From a virus: a stretch of DNA of 55,372 nucleotides. The notes below the pieces were generated by a model, which saw nothing but the letters and a program-made list of their open reading frames with translations, did not search any database and was not told the origin of the DNA. A program made the translations under genes and the position numbers. Position 1 is the stretch's first letter. Each line of letters starts with the position of its first letter. Below, in pieces: positions 6,445 to 13,821 of this stretch. The DNA is taken from the IMG/VR virus record IMGVR_UViG_3300027978_000009, positions 1 through 55,372 of that record, one strand, 5' to 3'.

Positions 6445-6610
6445 TCTCTCGATCCTTTTCTCGTTGAACTTGAATGCCGTCTCCGACACCGAGGTAGTAC
6501 GCTTTGCGTGCGACCTCTTTAATCTGCCGTGCTGTGTCATTGGTGACTCGCAGGCAGGCGTGGTCCACCATCTCTCGTAGTGGGTCGTGCTTTCTTCGTT
6601 CGTCGGTCAT
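6437..6610 (-). CDS. Hypothetical protein, 57 aa
   Basis: The start ATG 6610 is favoured over ATG 6616 because the GGGAG element then has seven bases spacing. The product MTDERRKHDPLREMVDHACL is charged and likely helical; no family is recognised. Its stop overlaps the start of the exported protein gene, in the middle of the seven-gene P5 unit. Confidence 0.6.
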   Translation of the reverse strand: MTDERRKHDPLREMVDHACLRVTNDTARQIKEVARKAYYLGVGDGIQVQREKDRENE

Positions 6611-6621
6611 AGCCATACTCC

Positions 6622-6870
6622 CTAGTAAATGACGGTGCCCATGCCCATGGAATCCCAAGTGAATCCCAGGTCGTCGGGGTTGAAATCGTCAGTCTCGGTG
6701 CAGACAAATGCCCATGCGACTGCGACATCGCACCAGCTGAACTCTCCGCTGATGGCTGCAGTCTCTTGACCATGCATGCCTCGGCCCGAGTAGCTGTCCC
6801 TGTACCTGACCTCGCACCCACAGTTTTCACCAAGGGAGGTCGCTAACGTTTTTGCCAGTGCCTTGTTCAT
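6622..6870 (-). CDS. Hypothetical protein, 82 aa
   Basis: ATG 6870 follows GAGGAGCACGAAAGAT, the shared early ribosome-binding element, and overlaps the upstream stop (ATGA). The product starts MNKALAKTLATSLGENCGCE, has three to four Cys (17, 19, about 47, 57) and a C-terminal aromatic, acidic region. No domain is recognised. Confidence 0.66.
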   Translation of the reverse strand: MNKALAKTLATSLGENCGCEVRYRDSYSGRGMHGQETAAISGEFSWCDVAVAWAFVCTETDDFNPDDLGFTWDSMGMGTVIY

Positions 6871-7043
6871 ATCTTTCGTGCTCCTCTTTTAACGTCGTGC
6901 CAGTCTTCGACAAACACCATGCCGTCGATCAGAATGTGCACGCGTGCCAGAATGGTTTTGGTGACCGTGCCGTAGAGCCAGCCCGCACCTCGCTGGATGC
7001 GGACCTTGTCACCTTTCTTGAATGGATTGTTGCTGGTGCTCAT
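6867..7043 (-). CDS. Small SH3/KOW-like protein, 58 aa
   Basis: ATG 7043-7041 overlaps the stop of the upstream gene (ATGA) and the TGA at 6869-6867 overlaps the next start, so it fits exactly into the operon. The product reads MSTSNNPFKKGDKVRIQRGA then GWLYGTVTKTILARVHILID. The pattern F-x-x-G-D-x-V followed by G-T-V strands is that of a small SH3-like beta-barrel (KOW or Hfq-size). Nucleic acid or protein binding is inferred from the fold pattern only. Confidence 0.68.
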   Translation of the reverse strand: MSTSNNPFKKGDKVRIQRGAGWLYGTVTKTILARVHILIDGMVFVEDWHDVKRGARKI

Positions 7044-7360
7044 GCCAGCTCCGTACCGTCTTTCGCAGTCACGTTGTAGATGTGCTGCAGCTGATACCTC
7101 AGTGGATCCCCGTGCTTGGCGTTGCCAAGTGCAAACGGATCATTAGCGAGAGTTGCTTCGACATCGACTCCATCGACCTTGGTGACCTCAGTCCAGATGC
7201 GTTCGCCGCCGATGTCACCATCGGTGATGCAAACCTTGGCGTACACTCCGGGCTCGACCACTTTCATCAGGTCACCAATCGATGTGACCTCGAACGTGTC
7301 GGGGTGCATCTGCGCCATACCTTGGGCGCTCTCGTACTGCCACTTCTTAGGCTTCTTCAT
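7040..7360 (-). CDS. DUF2314-like protein, 106 aa
   Basis: ATG 7360-7358 follows GGAGCACGAA within the upstream gene. The segment VYAKVCITDGDIGGERIWTE, followed by ATLANDPF, a GDPLRYQLQHIYNV stretch and a C-terminal acidic turn, matches the layout of DUF2314 (EhiW...G.laN.P......Gd.v.....I.D). That domain is found in phages and bacteria and its function is unknown. It is probably a compact beta-rich cytoplasmic protein. Confidence 0.6.
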   Translation of the reverse strand: MKKPKKWQYESAQGMAQMHPDTFEVTSIGDLMKVVEPGVYAKVCITDGDIGGERIWTEVTKVDGVDVEATLANDPFALGNAKHGDPLRYQLQHIYNVTAKDGTELA

Positions 7361-7745
7361 TTCGTGCTCCAGTTCTTTTGAGAATTACTTGGGGGGGTGA
7401 GATGCGAATGCCTGCTTTCACTTCATCGCGGATCTCGGTGAGTAACGCAATTGCTGCGTCGGTATCTTTCGCGTACTTTTCGATCTCTGCGTCAGTCGTG
7501 CTGGGTGTGATCGAGATCATAATGTCACCCCAGTCTTTTCCCTCTTCGTGAGTAACCTCTTCGCAGTGAATCATGCCGGAAGCCAGACGAGGGATGATGT
7601 ACTGCTCCATTGTCCAACCATGGTCATCGACACCTATGATGATGGTGCCGGTGTTGTCCAGTGTGCGACCGAGTACCCTGTAATTCGAGGGCAGGTACTT
7701 TGCCACTTCTTTGGACTTGCCAGTATTGGCGATTGCTACTCTCAT
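7347..7745 (-). CDS. Hypothetical protein, 132 aa
   Basis: First gene of the P5 unit. ATG 7745-7743 follows GGAGCAGAAAC; an ATG four codons plus upstream would leave no ribosome-binding site. The product MRVAIANTGKSKEVAKYLPS has a regular alternating hydrophobic pattern (TGTIIIGVDD) like a small alpha/beta domain. Its end overlaps the DUF2314-like gene by 14 bases. No catalytic motif is recognised. Confidence 0.66.
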   Translation of the reverse strand: MRVAIANTGKSKEVAKYLPSNYRVLGRTLDNTGTIIIGVDDHGWTMEQYIIPRLASGMIHCEEVTHEEGKDWGDIMISITPSTTDAEIEKYAKDTDAAIALLTEIRDEVKAGIRISPPQVILKRTGARNEEA

Positions 7746-7777
7746 GTTTCTGCTCCATTGCATTGACTACAATGTGC

Positions 7778-7806
7778 ATTGTATCACATGAGCGCTACTG
7801 TGTAAA
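7778..7806 (-). promoter_or_regulatory. Sigma70 promoter P5 (minus strand), no upstream box
   Basis: -35 TTTACA (7806-7801), 17-base spacer, -10 TACAAT (7783-7778), extended -10 TGA. The spacer has the shared AGCGCT (7791-7796) and ATGTGA. The ATTATGTTAAAT box seen before P1-P4 is absent; the sequence upstream of the -35 is C-rich on this strand. It drives the seven genes from 7745 down to 5916. Confidence 0.8.
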
Positions 7807-7831
7807 GGGGAGGTTTATCTTGGGGAATCAG

Positions 7832-9937
7832 CTACTTAGAGTAGATGGGAAAGTAGGTAATCTGATTATAGTTCGCATCAGTAGAACCAATGAGATCAGC
7901 TTCATGCAAGTCATCAATGATTTGATCGCGACGTCGTGCGTCGAGTCCTCGCGTGTTGCGGACAATAACCGTGTGCGGTACGAAGCCTGCTTTTAATGCA
8001 GCGCGTTGATTGTCTGTCGTTGCAGAACCCATGTACTTGTGCGGGGTGTTGATGATGCGCTCGATCTTAAATGAATCCTTCTCGGTGTAGTTGTCACCCG
8101 ATGCCGTGTGCCTGACTTTTTCTTCCCAACAGTTATTACTCCACGTCACAAGCTTGAGCGCCCATTCGCAGATGTCTATGTCGATGACAGGTCGATGAGA
8201 ATCTACGCCTATCGCTACGAGACCAGCGCAGATGAGTGCGTTCTGATTTGCACGACCCCACGTACTCTGTCCGCCCATCGTGCGACGACGGGAGACCTCT
8301 TCGAATTCTTGAAATGCAGTGAACGTTCGCGTGTCTGCAAATTTCACTTGCGTGAAGTCACCGTCCATAGGCTCATGATCGCGTAACAGTTTTGCATGCC
8401 TGTTTATTGCAGATGGGAATACATGACTGCGTCTAGCATTGACTGGGGTGTACTCAGTGCCAGTGTCGAACAGAATGAATCGATTCACGAAGCCCGTCTC
8501 GGAGGCAGCACTTGTTAAGGCCTCCATCAGCATGTCAGGCTGAGCAGTTGCCAACACAGTTAAGAAAGGGTTTTCGAGAGGCGGAATTGTCTGCTTACGA
8601 CCTGGGGATCCCGGCACCCATTTGTTGCCCGCACCGTACAGTGAGATGACGTGACTCAAGATTGCAAAGTCTGGTGAGTTAACTTTCTTCGCGCCTGACA
8701 TGTAACGAGCTGCTTCATCCCAAAGCCACGAGCCCATGCCGACCTCACCTAACACGTCGAGCATCGAGTAATACGATTGGAATCCTGCGAACACAGTGTC
8801 ATCGAGTTTTAGCTTGTGCCCAAACTTACTGACGGCACGCAACGCGGATTCCTTACCACCACCAGTTGGTGCAGTCACCATCAGGTACGGCTGCAGTGGA
8901 GTGTCCCAGCTTTCGATTGTGTAGTTGTTGCAGCTCGCCATCGCAGTGCACATGATTCCTGCGGCCAAGCCAAAGATCGGTTGATCGATAAAGTTTTCAC
9001 GATTAGCCCACTGGGTAATCTCACCAACCAGACCCGGAACCTCAAGCAACCCCACATCGAAACCTAGCTTGGCAGGGCTGGCTTTCATCTTCGGTGGATC
9101 CATCACCAACTTGCCTTCCATCTTGCCGCCTTGCGTCCACCTACGCAGTGCTGCAATCACCGGCATGCTCATCCAACCTTCGAGTGTTGAACTTCCCTTT
9201 GTGCGATCACCTGCCAGATGTTTTTCGATGGTGTTCCTGACCGTGTTCTTTCGATCAGTCATTTCGGTTTCTTCGAGCTGCACGACAGTGAGCACAGCTT
9301 CGATAACACGAACAATTTTATCGGTCGGCCACTCTGCGTGACACAACGTCCCCGTCATTGCATGCACGTAGTCGTGGCGTGAACCTGACTCGGGGTAGAA
9401 GTGAACAAAGACGGACGCAACTGCAATCTCATCGCAGTAACGTTCCATGTCCATTTTGGTTACTTGAGTAAAATCGACATCATCATGCGTGAAGTACATG
9501 CCACCTTCTGGATGTCTCGACGGTGGTATTACAGATTGTGCACCCGTGGATCTGATCTCGACGATGGTGCCCAGTTCCTGGGTCTGCCACTTCTTCGTCT
9601 GCGCGCCGATCACTCGGAAAATGTAGTGAGAGTATTCTTTGCCGGTTCGACCGTAAGTGAACGTCTCAGGGAGGAGGTGTTCGGCCACCCAGACAGCCTC
9701 TTCCATGTCCAGATCGATGTCGGTTGCGTGGTCAGAAGCGTCGCCCCATAGCGCACCGATGTTGTCGCCGAGGTGAAACGCTCCATTATCCAAATCTTCT
9801 TGGACGAGCCGTAAATGAGGCCAATCCTTTGCCTTGGGCCGTTTTGACCTGCTCCGGAGCGGAACTGTGTATACGTTTTTCTCTAACCAGTACTCTGCGG
9901 TTTGCGTTGGATCGAACCCTGCTTTATTCTGTGCCAT
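7832..9937 (-). CDS. Primase-polymerase (AEP) fused to DUF3987-like helicase
   Basis: 701 aa from ATG 9937, which follows AAAGGAACGAG. An upstream ATG at 9988 lacks a site and would run through an inverted repeat. The N-terminal 170 residues look like a bifunctional primase/polymerase domain: DNIGALWG, an acidic DIDLD motif (73-77), SHYIF (about 103-107) and IEIRS-like sequence. Residues 300-600 form a P-loop ATPase of DUF3987 type with TAPTGGGKES (355-364) and Walker B WLWDEAA (404-410). The K is followed by E-S rather than the usual S/T, as in several phage relatives. It probably primes and unwinds DNA at the fork. It diverges from the polymerase operon across a 160-bp gap. Confidence 0.85.
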   Translation of the reverse strand: MAQNKAGFDPTQTAEYWLEKNVYTVPLRSRSKRPKAKDWPHLRLVQEDLDNGAFHLGDNIGALWGDASDHATDIDLDMEEAVWVAEHLLPETFTYGRTGKEYSHYIFRVIGAQTKKWQTQELGTIVEIRSTGAQSVIPPSRHPEGGMYFTHDDVDFTQVTKMDMERYCDEIAVASVFVHFYPESGSRHDYVHAMTGTLCHAEWPTDKIVRVIEAVLTVVQLEETEMTDRKNTVRNTIEKHLAGDRTKGSSTLEGWMSMPVIAALRRWTQGGKMEGKLVMDPPKMKASPAKLGFDVGLLEVPGLVGEITQWANRENFIDQPIFGLAAGIMCTAMASCNNYTIESWDTPLQPYLMVTAPTGGGKESALRAVSKFGHKLKLDDTVFAGFQSYYSMLDVLGEVGMGSWLWDEAARYMSGAKKVNSPDFAILSHVISLYGAGNKWVPGSPGRKQTIPPLENPFLTVLATAQPDMLMEALTSAASETGFVNRFILFDTGTEYTPVNARRSHVFPSAINRHAKLLRDHEPMDGDFTQVKFADTRTFTAFQEFEEVSRRRTMGGQSTWGRANQNALICAGLVAIGVDSHRPVIDIDICEWALKLVTWSNNCWEEKVRHTASGDNYTEKDSFKIERIINTPHKYMGSATTDNQRAALKAGFVPHTVIVRNTRGLDARRRDQIIDDLHEADLIGSTDANYNQITYFPIYSK

Positions 9938-9962
9938 CTCGTTCCTTTGTTGGATGGGTACC

Positions 9963-10008
9963 GGAGAGGGAGTTGTAATCACCGTCACGGGACTTGCACT
10001 CCCTCTCC
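9963..10008. repeat. 11-bp inverted repeat with inner palindrome in the divergent intergenic region
   Basis: GGAGAGGGAGT (9963-9973) is perfectly repeated in inverse as ACTCCCTCTCC (9998-10008). The 24-base centre contains CCGTCACGG, a smaller palindrome. AT-rich sequence (AAATTTATT) follows on the right. It sits between the divergent PrimPol and UDG-polymerase genes. It could be an operator, a replication origin element or a bidirectional RNA hairpin; no clear promoter hexamers were found here. The function is undecided. Confidence 0.75.
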
Positions 10009-10073
10009 AAATTTATTGAGTCTTTATTCTGTGCTGGGTCGGTCATCCTAGCAGAGCCAACAGGAGACTGGAA

Positions 10074-10109
10074 ATGGTCTTGACTTTCGCAGACTCATGC
10101 CGAGTCTGA
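10074..10109 (+). promoter_or_regulatory. Translation-control leader: 11-aa ORF and hairpin enclosing the polymerase start codon
   Basis: CAGGAG then ATG 10074 opens a frame MVLTFADSCRV ending at TGA 10107-10109. Inside it, CAGACTC (10090-10096) and GAGTCTG (10102-10108) form a perfect 7-bp stem whose 5-base loop ATGCC (10097-10101) contains the start codon of the UDG-polymerase gene. No Shine-Dalgarno stands directly before that ATG, so expression may depend on ribosomes translating the leader, or on a protein that binds the hairpin. The sequence facts are direct; the mechanism is inference. Confidence 0.6.
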
Positions 10110-12595
10110 ACCCAAACTGTACCGAGTGTAAACTCCACACTAGCGCTAGCACCGTGTGTATGGCTGGTGATGGGCCGCGCAAAAACCCCAAAATTGTGGT
10201 GGTCGGTGACGCGCCCAAATCGTTAGATGACAAACGGGGCAAGCCTTTCATGGACGAAGGTGGCCGAATACTACGCGGTGAGTTTCAACGAAACGGCTTA
10301 CTCGAAGATGCTTACCTGACAACACTCATTAAGTGCCGCACTCCGAAAGATCGCGCACCTACCGCAGGAGAAATTAAAGCCTGCCGCCCCTACCTCGAAC
10401 AACAACTCGCAGATTTAGATCCCGCTTACGTCGTCACTGTCGGAGTGCCGCCGACGAAAACGCTCTTCCGAGGCAAGGCGAAGATCAACCAATTCCACGG
10501 AGAAGTCATAGAGAATCCCAAAGTCAGTTACGTCGGGATGCCCCTCTTCCATCCGGCTTATACGCTCCGCGATCCGTCGAAGCTTCCCGGATTTCAAGAC
10601 GACATTAGTAGGCTCGCCCGCCTCATGCAGGGTGGCTTGCGAAACGACACAGTTGAATGGAACGTTGTCCGGAAGGGTAACCTCGACACCTTCATTGCTG
10701 AGTTTGAGGAGGCAACCGAATTCGCATACGACTGCGAGACATCTGGGCTTTTCCCATTCGATAAAGACGGGTACGTCACCGCAGTGTGTATCGCGTTGGA
10801 ACACAGAACCTGGGTTATTCCCGGCTTTATGCATCCGGAGTTCCAGCGATTTTCCCACTCCCCGTTTGCCCACGGAAATGCTCTTCGCAAACTTATGCAG
10901 CTTCTGTTTTTTCTTGCTCATCGTGATGGTAAGAAAGCTTACGCGCAGAATGGGAAGTTCGATAACAAATGGATGCGCTGTAAGTTCGGTGGCTCCTTCA
11001 GGCTTGCCTTCGATAGTATGCTCGCACATCACGTCCTCGATGAAAACCTAGCCCACGATCTGACCAGTCTGTGTCGCACCTATCTCGACGAGCCTGAGTA
11101 CGACATCCCGCTCGAAGAAAAGCAGGGCAAATCCACCAAGCCCCTGCGCAACTACAAATACTGTGCAGCCGATGGTGCGTATACCTTCCGGCTCGTCAAG
11201 CTATTCAAGGAAATGCTACGCCTCGAACCAGAGCTGCACCGGCTGTTTTGGAAGCTCGTAATGCCAGGGGCTCGTGCGATGGAAGATGCCGAGATGGAAG
11301 GCATGAACATGAACGTAGCTGCGCGAAAAGAGATCGGCATGCAGCTGCTGTCCAAGAAGATCACACTGCAGCACGAGCTGAATGACATCGCTGGCTACGA
11401 GATGAACTGGGACTCACCAGCACAGATCGGCAAGCTGTTCTATGACGAGCTGGGCCTCAAGTGCACGGTCAAAACAAAGAAGGGTGCGAACTCAACATCG
11501 GAGGCCGCACTGCTCGATCTCAAAGGCAAGCACAAAGTTGTGGACATGCTCCTCGACTACCGTGGCACCGGCAAGATGTTCAACACGTACATCAAGGGCT
11601 GGCAGAAATATCGCGTCGGCAACAAGTACTACTTCGATTACAAACTGCACGGCACCAAGACGGGACGTTACTCGTCACCGCTGCATCCTATTCCACGGGA
11701 CGGGATGATCCGCAACCTGATGGAAGCGCCTGAGGGTTGGACATTCGTCGCCATGGATCTTTCCACGGCAGAGATGCGCATTGCCGCTCACCTGTCGCGT
11801 GATCCGGAAATGTCACGGTGCTTCAAGAAAGGCATTGATGTACACTGGCGCACCCTGATGGAGGTGCTCGCAACGAGTCCGCAAAGTGAGTTAACCGACC
11901 TCGTCTGGGTGACAGCTGAATTACTTGGTGGTGAATGCACCAGCTACTCGGACTGCCTCAACACGATGATGGAGGCAGGCCCGAAAGCCTGCATCAAAGT
12001 CGAGCCTTTCTGGTACGAGGGTAGAACGAGAGCGAAAGCAATCAACTTCGGATTCATCTACGGAATGCACGAAAACAAATTCATGGAAATGGCGAAGCAA
12101 GACTATGGTTGGGACGCGTCAATGGAGGAGGCAAAGAATGCACGTCGTGCGTACTTCCGACTCTACAATCGTCTCGACCCATGGCACACCAAAGTCAAAC
12201 GCCTCGCTCGATCACAAGAACATGTGCGTTGTCTCACCGGCAGACTGCGCAGACTCCCAGGAATTCGAGCCAAGGATCGCTTCGTGAAATCTGAAGCAGA
12301 ACGCCAAGCGCTCAACTCAGGCGTGCAAGCTTTGATCGGCGACTACAAAGCCATGCTGGTTGTCGAGATCCACCAAACATTTTCGCGTAAGAAAGTACGC
12401 CTCGTCGGTGAACACCACGATGCCGTACTGACCATTGTAAAGAACGAACACCTCGACGAATGCGTCCCGCAAATGCTGGAAATGGCAAAACGTCCCAAAC
12501 TTATGGACACATTTAAGATACACTTGAGCGTTCCGATGGAAGGCGAAGCAGAACTAGGCCCATGGGGCAAAGGAGAGAAGTATGTCGTCGCTTGA
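10097..12595 (+). CDS. Uracil-DNA glycosylase-DNA polymerase I (family A) fusion
   Basis: 832 aa. Residues 1-180 match family 4-type UDG: cluster cysteines C8-x2-C11 and C80-x15-C96, GDAPKSLDDKRGKPF (37-51) and HPAY (152-155). Residues 205-375 are a 3'-5' exonuclease with D212-x-E214, N285GKFD289 and Y355-x3-D359. The polymerase follows: TKTGRYSS (520-527), motif A DLSTAEMR (554-561) and O-helix R643-x3-K647-x3-F651-x3-Y655. Motif C reads HDA (774-776) where most Pol I enzymes have HDE. It is the phage replicase; the UDG domain may remove or sense uracil. F651 corresponds to E. coli F762. Fusion of UDG to PolA is known in SPO1-type phages. Start chosen as the only ATG before the first cluster Cys. 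Confidence 0.92.
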   Translation: MPSLNPNCTECKLHTSASTVCMAGDGPRKNPKIVVVGDAPKSLDDKRGKPFMDEGGRILRGEFQRNGLLEDAYLTTLIKCRTPKDRAPTAGEIKACRPYLEQQLADLDPAYVVTVGVPPTKTLFRGKAKINQFHGEVIENPKVSYVGMPLFHPAYTLRDPSKLPGFQDDISRLARLMQGGLRNDTVEWNVVRKGNLDTFIAEFEEATEFAYDCETSGLFPFDKDGYVTAVCIALEHRTWVIPGFMHPEFQRFSHSPFAHGNALRKLMQLLFFLAHRDGKKAYAQNGKFDNKWMRCKFGGSFRLAFDSMLAHHVLDENLAHDLTSLCRTYLDEPEYDIPLEEKQGKSTKPLRNYKYCAADGAYTFRLVKLFKEMLRLEPELHRLFWKLVMPGARAMEDAEMEGMNMNVAARKEIGMQLLSKKITLQHELNDIAGYEMNWDSPAQIGKLFYDELGLKCTVKTKKGANSTSEAALLDLKGKHKVVDMLLDYRGTGKMFNTYIKGWQKYRVGNKYYFDYKLHGTKTGRYSSPLHPIPRDGMIRNLMEAPEGWTFVAMDLSTAEMRIAAHLSRDPEMSRCFKKGIDVHWRTLMEVLATSPQSELTDLVWVTAELLGGECTSYSDCLNTMMEAGPKACIKVEPFWYEGRTRAKAINFGFIYGMHENKFMEMAKQDYGWDASMEEAKNARRAYFRLYNRLDPWHTKVKRLARSQEHVRCLTGRLRRLPGIRAKDRFVKSEAERQALNSGVQALIGDYKAMLVVEIHQTFSRKKVRLVGEHHDAVLTIVKNEHLDECVPQMLEMAKRPKLMDTFKIHLSVPMEGEAELGPWGKGEKYVVA

Positions 12596-12833
12596 AGAGA
12601 TGGTGACTAAGCAAAAAGAGCTGGTCAACAAAGGCTATCAGATCGACAGCATCACATGCGCGGCACACATGTTGGTTGCTGAGAGGTTAGGTGAGATTTC
12701 CGAACAATTAAAAGTCTTGACCACGCCGACAATCACGCACGATCCTCGCATTCCGATGCCGAAGATTGGTCCGCTACCAACCATTGAGGAAACGATTGAA
12801 AAGGAGCTGGAGGAAACTGATGGAGACAATTAG
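12582..12833 (+). CDS. Hypothetical protein, 83 aa
   Basis: ATG 12582 lies in the last codons of the polymerase gene and follows AAAGGAGAGAAGT. The product MSSLEEMVTKQKELVNKGYQ is helical in its first half and Pro-rich, acidic in its second half (PTIEETIEKELEE). It overlaps the nuclease gene by 14 bases. It may be an accessory factor of the polymerase or nuclease, judged by position only. Confidence 0.68.
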   Translation: MSSLEEMVTKQKELVNKGYQIDSITCAAHMLVAERLGEISEQLKVLTTPTITHDPRIPMPKIGPLPTIEETIEKELEETDGDN

Positions 12834-13821
12834 TTACAGCGAAGTCAGCGCATACAGACGCTGCCCGAAATCTTGGGATTACAAGTACAAGCAACGCATC
12901 AAACGCAAGCGCAAAGGCGTACGTCTCCTGATCGGATCCATCCTGCACGAAATGCTCAACGCTTACATCGAGCGCAAAATCGATTCGAGTTACGACGGGC
13001 CTGACCCGTGGGACGTGCTCGAAGAGTACAACGAAACGTACTCAGCCTATTTCGAAGAAGAGCGTGACAAGTACGGTGACATTGTGGGGAATTGTGGGCA
13101 GATCTTCGAGGGTTACCTTCGCAAGTACCGCAAAGATACGCTGACCTACGAAGCAAGTGAGATCAAGATTGAACTCGATCTCAGCGAGCTAGGGAGCAAT
13201 GCCATCCCGGTCATCTTCATCGGCTTCGTCGATAAGATTGCAGTCGATCAACAGAAGCGTCGCTGGATCATGGATCATAAATTCATGAAGAGCATCCCAG
13301 ATGGCGAAGCTAGGTTCTCTGAGCTGCAGTTGCTCCTCTACGTGTGGACGTACGGCATGCAAGCACCATCTGAAAAGATCGATGGTGTCTGTTGGGATTA
13401 CGCTCGTTCGAAGCCGCCCACTGTGCCCGAGGTGCTGAAGAGTGGTGAGCTGAGCAAGCGTAAGAACCTGGACTGCGACCCGTACACGTACCTCAAAACG
13501 GTTCGCAAGCACGGGCTCGATGACAAGAACTACGTTGACATGCTCGAACACTTGGCCGGGAAGGAAGACACCTTCTTCGAACGCGTGTTCCTTCCGCTCC
13601 CGAACACCGACATGGTTGTGGAGGTGGTGAGTGATTTCCTGCAAACCACCGCAGAGATTCAGGCCAAGCGTGAAGACGGTCGATGTGCTCGCAGCATGTC
13701 TCCATTCAACTGCGCAACGTGTGACTTTCGTCCGCTGTGTGAAGCCGAGGTCCGAGGCCTCGACGCTGACTTCATTCGCAAGAGCGAGTACGAAGAGAGA
13801 GGTAGCCACGATGGCTCTTAA
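12820..13821 (+). CDS. PD-(D/E)XK exonuclease with Fe-S cysteines (Cas4/AddB-like)
   Basis: 333 aa from ATG 12820, which follows GGAGG inside the preceding gene; the longer upstream frame has no site. The start SYSEVSAYRRCPKSWDYKY is the S-x-S...C-P signature of the RecB/AddB/Cas4 group. G39-S-I-L-H43 and the catalytic pair in GFVDKI...WIMDHK (D...D-x-K) follow. Three C-terminal cysteines in CATCDFRPLC, with C15, can hold a 4Fe-4S cluster. The expected role is single-strand exonuclease action in recombination or end processing, next to Sak4 and SSB-like genes. No CRISPR genes are present. Confidence 0.85.
   Translation: METISYSEVSAYRRCPKSWDYKYKQRIKRKRKGVRLLIGSILHEMLNAYIERKIDSSYDGPDPWDVLEEYNETYSAYFEEERDKYGDIVGNCGQIFEGYLRKYRKDTLTYEASEIKIELDLSELGSNAIPVIFIGFVDKIAVDQQKRRWIMDHKFMKSIPDGEARFSELQLLLYVWTYGMQAPSEKIDGVCWDYARSKPPTVPEVLKSGELSKRKNLDCDPYTYLKTVRKHGLDDKNYVDMLEHLAGKEDTFFERVFLPLPNTDMVVEVVSDFLQTTAEIQAKREDGRCARSMSPFNCATCDFRPLCEAEVRGLDADFIRKSEYEERGSHDGS

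Noticed and set aside
9963-10008. Inverted repeat as a tRNA or as a standard terminator
   Set aside because: No cloverleaf arms or anticodon loop fit; on neither strand is the stem followed directly by a run of T, and neither neighbouring gene ends here.
12820-13821. Cas4-like protein as evidence of a CRISPR system
   Set aside because: The family also includes phage recombination exonucleases; no repeat array or other cas genes are present.
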